DNA from: Curtobacterium salicis
GTDB taxonomy: Bacteria > Actinomycetota > Actinomycetes > Actinomycetales > Microbacteriaceae
NCBI RefSeq assembly: GCF_011759505.1
Contig: NZ_JAAOYO010000003.1
Coordinates: 372,001-436,000 of the forward strand
Length of the DNA: 64,000 nt
Direction of reading: 5' to 3'
Shown: one piece after another, positions 16,098 through 23,657 of the stretch
Numbering within the stretch: position 1 is the stretch's first letter
How the letters are laid out: each line of letters begins with the position of its first letter
Translations under genes and position numbers: made by a program
The notes under the pieces: generated by a model
Told to the model about the DNA's origin: nothing
Database searches by the model: none
What the model saw: only the letters and a program-made list of their open reading frames with translations

Positions 16098-16373
16098 ATG
16101 CTCGGTCTCATCCTCAGCCTCATCATCGTCGGCCTCATCGCCGGCGCACTCGCCCGTCTCATCGTCCCCGGCAAGCAGGACATCAGCCTCGTGATGACGA
16201 TCGTGCTGGGCATCATCGGCTCGTTCGTCGGGGGCTTCCTCGGCTTCCTGATCTTCCAGCACGACCCGATGGACGGCTTCTTCCAGCCTGCCGGCATCAT
16301 CGGCTCCATCATCGGCGCGATCATCGTGCTGCTCGTCTACACGCGCTTCGCTGGTGGCCGCAGCCGCCGCTGA
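16098..16373 (+). CDS. GlsB/YeaQ/YmgE family stress-response membrane protein
   Basis: This 91-residue protein is the usual size for the transglycosylase-associated (Tgly_assoc) family, with three hydrophobic segments (LGLILSLIIVGLIAGALAR, TIVLGIIGSFVGGFLGFLI, GIIGSIIGAIIVLLVY). Members sit in the cytoplasmic membrane and are induced by stress in several bacteria; the biochemical role is not settled. AAGGAG lies 7 bases before the ATG. A strong terminator follows directly. Confidence 0.93.
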   Translation: MLGLILSLIIVGLIAGALARLIVPGKQDISLVMTIVLGIIGSFVGGFLGFLIFQHDPMDGFFQPAGIIGSIIGAIIVLLVYTRFAGGRSRR

Positions 16374-16380
16374 GTGACGG

Positions 16381-16429
16381 AACGACGAACAGGGTCCGGA
16401 CGCGGTGCGTCCGGACCCTGTTCGTCGTT
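16381..16429. terminator. strong bidirectional terminator
   Basis: Perfect 23-bp arms (16381-16403 and 16407-16429, beginning AACGACGAACAGGGTCC) are separated by GGT, directly after the GlsB gene and facing the PspC gene on the other strand. Confidence 0.9.
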
Positions 16430-16488
16430 GCCGTCCCGGCCTCCCGACGCGTCCCCATGGCGGGACGGACCCGCGGGAGCGGGCGGGA

Positions 16489-16683
16489 TCAGCGCCGCCC
16501 GCCCTGCGTCGGCATCACGATCCAGAGCACGACGTAGGCGATCCAGAGCGGCCCGGGGAACAGGCTGAGCAGGACCCAGAGCACGCGGACGGCGGTGCGG
16601 GACCAGCCGAAGCGGTCGGCGATGCCGGCGCAGACCCCGGCGAGCAGGCGACCGGAGCGGGGGCGGTGGAGTGTGTTCGTCAT
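16489..16683 (-). CDS. PspC domain protein
   Basis: This 64-residue membrane protein consists of a single PspC domain: RSGRLLAGVCAGIADRFGWS, then two hydrophobic segments (VRVLWVLLSLFPG and LWIAYVVLWIVMP). PspC proteins take part in envelope-stress responses, and short PspC-only forms are common in actinobacteria. The ATG at 16683 gives the normal start a few residues before the conserved LAGVCAGIA. It may share stress regulation with the GlsB gene facing it, but no operator is visible. Confidence 0.9.
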   Translation of the reverse strand: MTNTLHRPRSGRLLAGVCAGIADRFGWSRTAVRVLWVLLSLFPGPLWIAYVVLWIVMPTQGGRR

Positions 16684-16738
16684 GTCCTCGACGCTACGGG
16701 CCCGGCCTGGAGGCCGCCATCCAGCGCGCACCCGGTTC

Positions 16739-16762
16739 CGGGGTGGGGATGCCCCCACCCCG
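16739..16762 (-). terminator. hairpin after the quinone-oxidoreductase-like gene
   Basis: CGGGGTGGGG (16739-16748) and CCCCACCCCG (16753-16762) form a 10-bp stem with loop ATGC, 8 bases past the oxidoreductase stop. Confidence 0.65.
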
Positions 16763-16770
16763 CCCGGGGG

Positions 16771-17709
16771 CTACGGGACGAGGACGATCTTGCCGCGGGT
16801 GTGGTGCTGCTCGAGCTCGGCGTAGGCGTCCTGCACCTGCTCGAGCGGGTGGGTCGCGGCGATCGGGAGCTCGATCGACCCGTCGGCGACCATGTTCGCG
16901 AGGGCGGAGAGGATCTCCGGGTCGGCGGTGTCCGCGCTGCCGGACGCCTTCGCCCCGACCTCCGCGGCGGCCTCGAACGCGATGACCGTCTCGATGCGGT
17001 CGGTGGGGACGCCGAGCGTGATGCCGAGGTGCACGTACTCGGGGCCGAACGTGTCGATGAGCGCGTCGATGCCGTTCGTGGCGAGCTCGCGGATGCGGGC
17101 CTCCAGGCCGTCGCCGTAGGCCACCGGCCGCGCGCCCTTCGACGCCAGCCACTCGTGGTTGCCCTCGGACGCGATCGCGATGACGTCGACGCCCTCGTTC
17201 GTGAGCAGCTGCGTGACGAAACCGCCGACGCCACCGGCGGCTCCGGAGACGACGACGGTCTCGCCCGCGCGGGGGTCGACTGCGCGGACCGCGGCGGCGG
17301 CGGTCGTGGCGACGACGTCGAGACCGCCGGCGGCCTCCCACGTCATCAGGCGTGGCTTGGGGACGAGCTGCCCGGCCGGCACCGAGACGTACTCGGCGTG
17401 GCTCGAGCGCTCCCACGACCAGCCGAGGACCTCGTCGCCCTCCTCGAACCCGTCGACGTCGAGGCCGATCGCGGCGACGGTGCCGGCGAGGTCGGTTCCC
17501 TGGCCGGACGGCAGCTTCTCGGGGTCGTGGCCGTCGACGACGCCCTGGCGGATGGCGGACTCGCCGGGGTTGATGCCGGCGGCGCGGACCTTCACGAGCA
17601 CGCGGCCGGGAGCGACCTCGGGCACGGGGACCTCGGCGACGTGCAGGACGGATCGGTCGCCCCACTCCTCGAAGCGGACGGCGCGCATGGTGTCAGGGAG
17701 AGCAGTCAT
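16771..17709 (-). CDS. NADP-dependent quinone oxidoreductase-like protein (MDR superfamily)
   Basis: This 312-residue medium-chain reductase has an N-terminal GroES-like domain (VPVPEVAPGRVLVKVRAAGI) and a nucleotide-binding motif VVVSGAAGGVGGFVTQL. The cysteine ligands of zinc alcohol dehydrogenases are missing, so it belongs to the zinc-free quinone/enone reductase group. It probably reduces quinones or reactive enals with NADPH; the natural substrate is unknown. It is single, with its promoter facing that of the shikimate dehydrogenase gene. Confidence 0.9.
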   Translation of the reverse strand: MTALPDTMRAVRFEEWGDRSVLHVAEVPVPEVAPGRVLVKVRAAGINPGESAIRQGVVDGHDPEKLPSGQGTDLAGTVAAIGLDVDGFEEGDEVLGWSWERSSHAEYVSVPAGQLVPKPRLMTWEAAGGLDVVATTAAAAVRAVDPRAGETVVVSGAAGGVGGFVTQLLTNEGVDVIAIASEGNHEWLASKGARPVAYGDGLEARIRELATNGIDALIDTFGPEYVHLGITLGVPTDRIETVIAFEAAAEVGAKASGSADTADPEILSALANMVADGSIELPIAATHPLEQVQDAYAELEQHHTRGKIVLVP

Positions 17710-17782
17710 CCCCGGTCACGGTACGCCAGGCCGGCGACGGTCGCCGCACTCCACGCTGGCAGCGGCGGTATGGACCGCTCCA

Positions 17783-17799
17783 TCCCACCGCTCGTGGGA
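17783..17799. promoter_or_regulatory. inverted repeat upstream of the shikimate dehydrogenase gene
   Basis: TCCCAC (17783-17788) and GTGGGA (17794-17799) flank five bases and end 10 bases before the ATG. The site is placed to be an operator or a leader hairpin in this divergent 100-base gap. The function is not known. Confidence 0.35.
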
Positions 17800-17809
17800 G
17801 ACTGACGGC

Positions 17810-18628
17810 ATGCCCATCCTCCACAAGGACATGCAGCTGTGCATCTCGCTCGCCGCCCGTCCGAGCAACATCGGCACCCGGTTCCACAACTTCCTGTACG
17901 ACGAGCTCGGGCTGGACTACGTCTACAAGGCGTTCACCACGACGGACCTGCCCGGGGCGGTCGCCGGCATCCGCGCGCTCGGCATCCGCGGCTGCTCCGT
18001 GTCGATGCCGTTCAAGGAGGACGTGATCCCCCTGGTCGACGAACTCGAGGAGTCGGCCGCCGCGATCCGCTCCGTCAACACGATCGTCAACGACGCCGGC
18101 GTCCTGACCGCGTCGAACACCGACTACGAGGCCGTCGCCGCCCTGCTCGACTCGCACGGGGTCGACCGCGACGCCCGCGTGCTGCTGCGCGGTTCGGGCG
18201 GCATGGCGAAGGCGGTCACCGCGGCCTTCCGCGGCGCCGGGTTCGACCACCTCACCGTCGTCGCCCGCAACGAGGCGACCGGCACCGCCCTGGCGGACCA
18301 GTACGGGTACGCGTGGGTCGGCGCCGAGGACCAGGCCGGTGACGCCGACGTGCTCGTCAACGTCACCCCGCTCGGCATGCGCGGCGACCAGGAGGCTGCG
18401 CTGGCGTTCGCCCCGGAGCGCGTCGCCGCCGCGGGCACAGTCTTCGACGTCGTCGCGTTCCCCTCCGAGACCCCGCTCGTCCGGGCGGGCCGCGACGCCG
18501 GTGCGCACGTCATCACGGGTGCCGAGGTCATCGCGCTGCAGGCGGCGCGCCAGTTCGAGCGGTACACGGGCGTCGCCCTGACCGCGGACCAGGTCGCACG
18601 CGCGAGCGCGTTCTCCCGCGAGGAGTAG
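17810..18628 (+). CDS. shikimate 5-dehydrogenase family protein
   Basis: The 272-residue protein has an N-terminal substrate domain (ISLAARPSNIGTRFHNFLYD; GCSVSMPFKEDVIPLVDELE with the catalytic Lys) and an NADP-binding domain (VLLRGSGGMAKAVTAAFRGA). It catalyses the NADPH-dependent reduction of 3-dehydroshikimate or a related quinate-type reaction. The first loop reads ISLAARPSNIG rather than the SxS loop of AroE, so it may be a YdiB- or SDH-like paralogue rather than the biosynthetic enzyme. It is not in an aromatic-pathway operon. A palindromic element follows the stop. Confidence 0.85.
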   Translation: MPILHKDMQLCISLAARPSNIGTRFHNFLYDELGLDYVYKAFTTTDLPGAVAGIRALGIRGCSVSMPFKEDVIPLVDELEESAAAIRSVNTIVNDAGVLTASNTDYEAVAALLDSHGVDRDARVLLRGSGGMAKAVTAAFRGAGFDHLTVVARNEATGTALADQYGYAWVGAEDQAGDADVLVNVTPLGMRGDQEAALAFAPERVAAAGTVFDVVAFPSETPLVRAGRDAGAHVITGAEVIALQAARQFERYTGVALTADQVARASAFSREE

Positions 18629-18634
18629 CAGCGG

Positions 18635-18678
18635 CGGACGGGAGGCGCGGGGCGGCGCCGCACCGCGCCTCCCGTCCG
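18635..18678. repeat. ACGGGAGGC palindrome, copy 1
   Basis: Sixteen-bp perfect arms CGGACGGGAGGCGCGG (18635-18650) and its complement (18663-18678) enclose a 12-base loop. The element lies between two convergent genes and is probably used as a terminator. It belongs to the dispersed family at 21441, 26160, 37525, 41588, 52151, 52587 and 53385. Confidence 0.85.
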
Positions 18679-18710
18679 GCACGCACCGGCAGAGCGGAAC
18701 GGCGCAGCGG

Positions 18711-18752
18711 CTGCGGCTCAGTGACTGCGGCTCAGTGGCTACGGCTCAGCGG
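18711..18752. repeat. three 14-base tandem repeats at the SRPBCC gene end
   Basis: CTGCGGCTCAGTGA, CTGCGGCTCAGTGG and CTACGGCTCAGCGG follow each other. Each contains TCA, a minus-strand TGA. The real stop of the SRPBCC gene is the TCA in the third copy (18746-18748). Confidence 0.75.
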
Positions 18753-19189
18753 CTGCGCGCGCGCCCCGCGGCGACCCAGCCGAGCCGCCGAGCGGTCTCG
18801 TGGTTGCGGACCCAGATGCCGGGTTGCGCGAGGAAACCGGGGACCAGCGTCCCCGGACCCTTCACGGGGTTCTCGCGCAGGGTGACCCGGCAACCGCGGG
18901 GGTGCGGCTCGACCTCGACCTCGACGCGGGCCTCACCCACCGGCCACCCACGGGCCTGGATGACCATGCGCCGGGGCTCGTCGTACTCCAGGACCGTGGT
19001 GGTGTCGTTGATGACGAACGGCCAGACGCCGAACGAGTGGTGGATCTCGGTGCCGACTGCGGGCCACCCGGGGTCCTCCCCACGCATCCGCGACGCGCCG
19101 ACCACCCACGTGGGGTAGAGCCAGCCGTCCCGGAGGACGTCGAACACGTCCTCGGGGGTGCAGTGGATGATCCGGACGTTCTTCGCCAT
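18746..19189 (-). CDS. SRPBCC family protein (START-like)
   Basis: This 147-residue protein has the helix-grip pattern of polyketide cyclase/START-like proteins: an initial MAKNVRIIHCTPEDVFDVLRD strand-helix, a HHSFGVWPFVINDTTTVLEY strand pair and a long C-terminal helix (PGIWVRNHETARRLGWVAAG). These proteins bind hydrophobic ligands; the ligand here is unknown. GAGGAG within the end of the upstream gene serves the ATG at 19189, which lies 1 base before that gene's stop codon. The coupling suggests a joint role with the flavoprotein. Confidence 0.82.
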   Translation of the reverse strand: MAKNVRIIHCTPEDVFDVLRDGWLYPTWVVGASRMRGEDPGWPAVGTEIHHSFGVWPFVINDTTTVLEYDEPRRMVIQARGWPVGEARVEVEVEPHPRGCRVTLRENPVKGPGTLVPGFLAQPGIWVRNHETARRLGWVAAGRARSR

Positions 19190-19190
19190 G

Positions 19191-20636
19191 TCAGCTCCTC
19201 GGGGCCAGGTCGACGTCCACCGGCAGCCCGTAGGTGTGCCGGAGGGCGCTCTTCGCCGCGTGCCACCCTGCCATGCCGTGCACTCCGGGCCCGGGGGCGG
19301 CGGACTGCGACGCCAGGTACATCCCGCCGCCCATCCGCCACGGGTCACTCGAGAGCACGGGCCGTTTGACCAGCTGCCAGAAGCTCGCGGCGCCGGCGGC
19401 GATGTCCCCGCCGGAGTAGTTCGGGTTGTACTGCTCCATGTCCTCGGCGGTCCGGCTGTTCGTCGCGACGATGGTGTCGCGGAAGCCGGGGGCGAACCGT
19501 TCGATCTGCCGGATCACCGACTCCTGGTGGTCGACGGTGGACCCGGACGGGACGTGGGCGTACGCCCAGAAGACGTGTCCGCCCGCGGGTGCCCGGCTCG
19601 GGTCGACGACGGTCGGCTCGGAGCCCAGCACGTAGGGCCGGTCGGGGTCCTGCCCGCGGGCGACCTGCGCCTCGGCCTCGGCGATCTCGGCGCGGGTGCC
19701 GCCGATGTGCACGGTGCCGGCGCGGTGGAGCTCCGGGTTGGTCCAGGGCACCGGCTCGGACAGCGCGAAGTCGACCTTGGCGGCGGCGTTGCCGAACCGG
19801 AAGCGCCGGAGCGCCCCGCGCTTGGGTGCCGGCAGCTGGTTGCCGGCGATCCGGAGCATCGACGGCACGCTGGTGTCGAAGAACACCGCCTTGGCCGGGG
19901 TGAGGTCACCGAGGGAGTGGACCTCCCGGCCGGTCTCGATCGTGCCGCCGTGCGCGACGAGGTCCGCGGCGAGCGCGTCGACGATCGCCTGGCTGCCGCC
20001 GATCGGCACCGGCCAACCGCGTGCGTGGGCGTAGACACCGAGGGACAGCGCTGCCGCTGCGGTGGCGAGCGAGGGCATGTGCTGGATCGAGTGCGCCGCG
20101 ACGCCGCTGATCATGGCGGGGGCGACGTCGTCACGGAAGCGCAGGTTCCAGGCGCGGGACCCCTGCTCGAGCGCGCGGAGGCCGAACCGGGCGACGGTGA
20201 CCGGGTGCCGTGGGACGTGCAGCAGGGCGTCCGTGGCGAAGTCGGAGACCTCGTCAGCGTGTTCGACCAGCGGGGCCATCAGCTGGCGGTAGGCACGGCC
20301 GTCGACCCCGAGCGCGTCGGCCGTGCGGTCGAGGTCCTGGTACGCGATGCCGGCACGACCGCCGTCGAGCGGGTGGCCGTACTGCACCTCGGGCAGGCGG
20401 AGCTCGATGCGCCGCTCCATGCCGAACGCCCGGAAGAACTCGGACTGCAGCGCCATCGGGTGCACGGCCGAGCAGACGTCGTGCAGGTACCCGGGCAGCG
20501 TGAGTTCCGTGGTGCGGGCACCGCCGCCGATCGTGTCGTTCCGCTCGACGACCTCGACACTGAGGCCGGCCCGAGCGAGGGTGACCGCTGCGGCCAGCCC
20601 GTTCGGTCCGGCTCCGACGACCACCGCATCAACCAT
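19191..20636 (-). CDS. phytoene-desaturase-like FAD-dependent oxidoreductase
   Basis: The product is 481 residues. The FAD-binding Rossmann fold opens the protein (DAVVVGAGPNGLAAAVTLARA, residues 3-23), with ERNDTIGGGARTTEL after it and a conserved C-terminal GGGMYLASQSAAPGPGVHGM segment. It belongs to the CrtI-like/NAD(P)-FAD amine-oxidoreductase group that acts on hydrophobic substrates. No carotenoid cluster is next to it, so true phytoene desaturation is unlikely; the substrate is unknown. It is read with the SRPBCC protein downstream. Confidence 0.86.
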   Translation of the reverse strand: MVDAVVVGAGPNGLAAAVTLARAGLSVEVVERNDTIGGGARTTELTLPGYLHDVCSAVHPMALQSEFFRAFGMERRIELRLPEVQYGHPLDGGRAGIAYQDLDRTADALGVDGRAYRQLMAPLVEHADEVSDFATDALLHVPRHPVTVARFGLRALEQGSRAWNLRFRDDVAPAMISGVAAHSIQHMPSLATAAAALSLGVYAHARGWPVPIGGSQAIVDALAADLVAHGGTIETGREVHSLGDLTPAKAVFFDTSVPSMLRIAGNQLPAPKRGALRRFRFGNAAAKVDFALSEPVPWTNPELHRAGTVHIGGTRAEIAEAEAQVARGQDPDRPYVLGSEPTVVDPSRAPAGGHVFWAYAHVPSGSTVDHQESVIRQIERFAPGFRDTIVATNSRTAEDMEQYNPNYSGGDIAAGAASFWQLVKRPVLSSDPWRMGGGMYLASQSAAPGPGVHGMAGWHAAKSALRHTYGLPVDVDLAPRS

Positions 20637-20691
20637 GCCGACGAGCCTACGGAGCGACGGCTGGACACGGGTCGAGGCGCGAGCTTCCCGG

Positions 20692-21360
20692 TCAGCTCGT
20701 GGTGGTGTCCGCCTCGGCCGGGTCGGTGCCGTCGTCCGGTCCGTCGGCGTCCGGCTCGTCCGCGCCGACCGGGGTGCCGGAGACGACCGGGTGCTCGGCG
20801 ACCAGGGTGGCGAAGTCCTCGTCGAGGAGCTGCTGCACACGTTCGTCGCGCCCGACCTCGTAGTCGTCGGCGGGCCGCTGCGCCCATCCCAGACGCCCGA
20901 CGACGGTGGTGCCGATGTCGTCCCACGCCCGGGCCCGTGCGGCCAGCACGATGCCGTCGACGAAGTGCTGGTCGTCGCGGCGTGCGTCGAGGCGCTTCGC
21001 GAGCTCGTCGTAGGTGGCCTCGCGCGTGCGGAGCTTGAGGTCGTCCCCGCGGCGGTAGTCGTGCTGGTGCTGCGAGCGCCCGCCCTGCTTGCTCGAGCGG
21101 ACCCGGATCTCCCGCATCCGTTCGGCGTCCCCGCGCTGTTCGTCGGCCATCCGGTGCAGCTCCTGGCGCGCGGCGTCGGCGATGAGGGCGTGGTCGAAGT
21201 ACCCCTGGTCGCGCAGGGCGTTGGTGATGATCCGGTTCGCCACGGCGACGGTCACGGCTGCCTTGGCGATGAGGAACCCCTCGTCCACCGCACGCTTCAG
21301 CTCGACCTGGCTGACGGGCCGATCGCGCACGTCGGGCTTGCGTCGTCCGAACAGTGCCAT
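20692..21360 (-). CDS. conserved hypothetical protein
   Basis: This 222-residue soluble protein has a basic N terminus (MALFGRRKPDVRDRPVSQ), a helical core rich in Arg/Asp/Glu with predicted coiled-coil character (ELHRMADEQRGDAERMREIR) and a disordered acidic tail (DADGPDDGTDPAEADTTTS). I do not recognise a catalytic motif. Normal codon use and a good ATG support it as real. It reads in the same direction as the transporter genes upstream, but a palindromic element separates them, so it is probably a separate unit. Confidence 0.8.
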   Translation of the reverse strand: MALFGRRKPDVRDRPVSQVELKRAVDEGFLIAKAAVTVAVANRIITNALRDQGYFDHALIADAARQELHRMADEQRGDAERMREIRVRSSKQGGRSQHQHDYRRGDDLKLRTREATYDELAKRLDARRDDQHFVDGIVLAARARAWDDIGTTVVGRLGWAQRPADDYEVGRDERVQQLLDEDFATLVAEHPVVSGTPVGADEPDADGPDDGTDPAEADTTTS

Positions 21361-21440
21361 GCGACGACGATACCGGCGTCACGGTCCCGCCGGGCAGAGG
21401 GAACGAGGGCCTGTGGAGAACCAGGCACGGTGGAGGACGG

Positions 21441-21484
21441 CGGACGGGAGGCGCGCTGCCGGCTGGCAGTGCGCCTCCCGTCCG
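21441..21484. repeat. ACGGGAGGC palindrome, copy 2
   Basis: CGGACGGGAGGCGC (21441-21454) pairs with GCGCCTCCCGTCCG (21471-21484), with an inner CTGCC/GGCAG stem (21456-21460 and 21465-21469). It lies 27 bases after the sugar-permease stop and ahead of the hypothetical gene. Confidence 0.85.
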
Positions 21485-21511
21485 GAGGTGGTCGCGACTC
21501 AGGCCACCGAC

Positions 21512-22780
21512 TCAGGCCGCCCCGTGGCTGGCGCGGCTGCGACGCGACAGCGAGTCGATGATGACCGCGAGCAGCAGGACCGCACCGGTGATCATGTAGC
21601 GGATCGAGGAGTCGAGGCTGAGCAGGGTGAGCCCGTTCGAGATCGACTGGATCACGATGATGCCGAGCAGCGCCGACCACGCACTGCCGCGTCCGCCGAA
21701 GAGGCTCGTCCCACCGATGACCGCCGCGGCGATGGCGTTGAGGTTCGTGTCGCCGGCGCCGGAGGACAGGCTGGCCGAGTTGAGTCGCGCCGCCGCGAGG
21801 ATGCCGCCGATGGTGGCGAACAGCGAGGTGAGCACGAACACCGAGATGTAGATGCGGTTCACCCGGATGCCGGAGCGTCGTGCGGCTTCGACGTTGCCGC
21901 CGACCGCGAAGACCGAGCGGCCCCAGCGGGTGCGCTTCAGCAGGAAGTTCATGAGCACGACGAGGACGATGAAGAACACGAAGGACGTGCCGGTGCCGAA
22001 GTCCCGCGACAGGTACCAGACCATCACGGCGAGCGCGATGAACAGCGCGGCCGACTTCGCGATCGTCAGCGACATCGCCCCGGTGGACAGGCCGGCACGA
22101 CGACGACGGCCGGCGCGACGGACCTCGGTGATGAACAGCCCGCCGGCGGCGACCGCGGCCAGCACGTACGCCAACCACGGCGGCAGGTACGACGCCGAGG
22201 CGAACTGCACGATCGGCGACGAGTACGGCAGGTTGATCGAGCCGTTCGGGCCGAGGATGAGCAGCTGCAGGCCGAGGAAGCCGAGCAGACCGGCGAGGGT
22301 GATGACGAAGCTCGGGACACCGAAGCGGGTGAAGAGCAGGCCGTAGAGCAGACCCGCTGCCGCACCGACCGCGAGTGCCACGACGATGACGAGCCAGAGC
22401 GGCCAGCCGAGTGTCGTCAGCCCCTGCCCGAGGATCGCCGCCGCGAGACCGCTGACGCTGCCGACGGACAGGTCGATCTCACCGAGGAGCAGCACCAGGA
22501 CGATGCCGATCGCGATGGTGCCGACCGCCGCGCACTGCAGCGCGAGGTTGACGAGGTTGCCCGGGGACAGGAAGTCGGGCGAGAGGGCCTGGAACACCGC
22601 CCAGATGACGATGAGACCGACCACGACGGGCAGCGAGCCGATGTCGCCGCCGCGGACCCGGCGGACGAACGCCTTCGCGGCGCCGCCGATCCCCTGGTCG
22701 CGGAGCAGTCGCTCGTCCTGCAGGTCGGCCGCCGACGGGGTCGGGGTCGACGCGGTGAGGGTCTCGTCGGTCTTGCTCAT
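21512..22780 (-). CDS. xylose-type ABC transporter permease (XylH-like)
   Basis: This 422-residue CUT2/BPD-type 2 permease has about ten membrane segments. The conserved LVLLLGEIDLSVGSVSGLAA sits in the N-terminal half and GGNVEAARRSGIRVNRI and AAAVIGGTSLFGGRGS in the C-terminal half. A basic cytoplasmic loop (RRAGRRRRAGL) lies in the middle. It forms the channel for a monosaccharide, probably D-xylose. Its ATG overlaps the ATPase stop (ATGA). It is the last gene of a binding protein-ATPase-permease operon. Confidence 0.92.
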   Translation of the reverse strand: MSKTDETLTASTPTPSAADLQDERLLRDQGIGGAAKAFVRRVRGGDIGSLPVVVGLIVIWAVFQALSPDFLSPGNLVNLALQCAAVGTIAIGIVLVLLLGEIDLSVGSVSGLAAAILGQGLTTLGWPLWLVIVVALAVGAAAGLLYGLLFTRFGVPSFVITLAGLLGFLGLQLLILGPNGSINLPYSSPIVQFASASYLPPWLAYVLAAVAAGGLFITEVRRAGRRRRAGLSTGAMSLTIAKSAALFIALAVMVWYLSRDFGTGTSFVFFIVLVVLMNFLLKRTRWGRSVFAVGGNVEAARRSGIRVNRIYISVFVLTSLFATIGGILAAARLNSASLSSGAGDTNLNAIAAAVIGGTSLFGGRGSAWSALLGIIVIQSISNGLTLLSLDSSIRYMITGAVLLLAVIIDSLSRRSRASHGAA

Positions 22781-23586
22781 GCGCTGGTCTCCTGCTCGGT
22801 CCGGGCCGCGGCACGACGGGTGACGGCGTTGTCGGTCGCGCCGGTGATGGCCGCGATGATCTCCTCGTAGGAGACGTCGTCGATGCGGAAGGTGCCGTTG
22901 TTCCGACCGAGTCGCAGCACCGCGACCCGGTCGGCGACGGCCTGCACGTCGGCGAGGTTGTGGCTGATGAGGACGACGCCGAGCCCGCGTTCGCGGAGGC
23001 GCTCGACGAGGTTGAGGACCTCGGCGGTCTGCGCGACGCCGAGTGCCGCGGTCGGTTCGTCGAGGATGACGACCTGCGGGTCGCCGATCAGGGACCGGGC
23101 GATCGCGACCGTCTGCCGCTGCCCACCGGACAGCGACGCGATCGGGATGCGGACCGACGGGATCCGGGCGGCGAGCTGCTGCAGGAGCTCCCACGAGCGG
23201 CGTTCCATCTCCTCCTCGTCGAGGAAGGGGTGGGCGATCTCCCGACCGAGGTACAGGTTCGACACCACGTCGAGGTTGTCGGCGAGTGCGAGGTCCTGGA
23301 AGACGGTGGCGATGCCGAGGGACTGGGCCGCTGCCGGGTTCGGGACGGTGACCTCGTCGCCGTTGAAGGTGATCGTGCCGCCGTCCGGCGTGTAGACGCC
23401 GGCGAGGATCTTCACGAACGTCGACTTGCCGGCGCCGTTGTCCCCGACGATGGCGACGACCTCGCCCGGGTGGACGTCGAAGTCGATGTCGCTGAGGGCC
23501 TGGACGGCACCGAACCGCTTGTCGATGCCGCGGAGGGACATCACGGGTTCGGTGGTGGGGTGTGCTGCTGGGGGCTCGGTGCTCAC
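22777..23586 (-). CDS. sugar ABC transporter ATP-binding protein (single-domain, XylG-like)
   Basis: The 269-residue protein carries one ABC cassette: Walker A GDNGAGKST, signature SLSGGQRQTVAIAR, Walker B VVILDEPTAAL and switch His in VLISHNL. Most monosaccharide ATPases of this class (RbsA, XylG, MglA) have two cassettes; this one is half size, as in several actinobacteria, so a homodimer is expected. The GTG start at 23586 follows the binding-protein gene by 71 bases with a hairpin between. It energises the XylH-like permease. Confidence 0.92.
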   Translation of the reverse strand: MSTEPPAAHPTTEPVMSLRGIDKRFGAVQALSDIDFDVHPGEVVAIVGDNGAGKSTFVKILAGVYTPDGGTITFNGDEVTVPNPAAAQSLGIATVFQDLALADNLDVVSNLYLGREIAHPFLDEEEMERRSWELLQQLAARIPSVRIPIASLSGGQRQTVAIARSLIGDPQVVILDEPTAALGVAQTAEVLNLVERLRERGLGVVLISHNLADVQAVADRVAVLRLGRNNGTFRIDDVSYEEIIAAITGATDNAVTRRAAARTEQETSA

Positions 23587-23615
23587 GGTGTCGTCCTCGA
23601 TCGAAAGTGCGTGAG

Positions 23616-23646
23616 GGCCGCCCGGTCCGGATCGGACCGGGCGGCC
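23616..23646 (-). terminator. intercistronic hairpin after the xylose-binding protein gene
   Basis: GGCCGCCCGGTCCG (23616-23629), loop GAT, CGGACCGGGCGGCC (23633-23646): a perfect 14-bp stem 11 bases past the binding-protein stop, without a T-run. It probably attenuates transcription into the ATPase and permease genes or protects the upstream message. Confidence 0.65.
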
Positions 23647-23657
23647 GGTGGTGTTCG

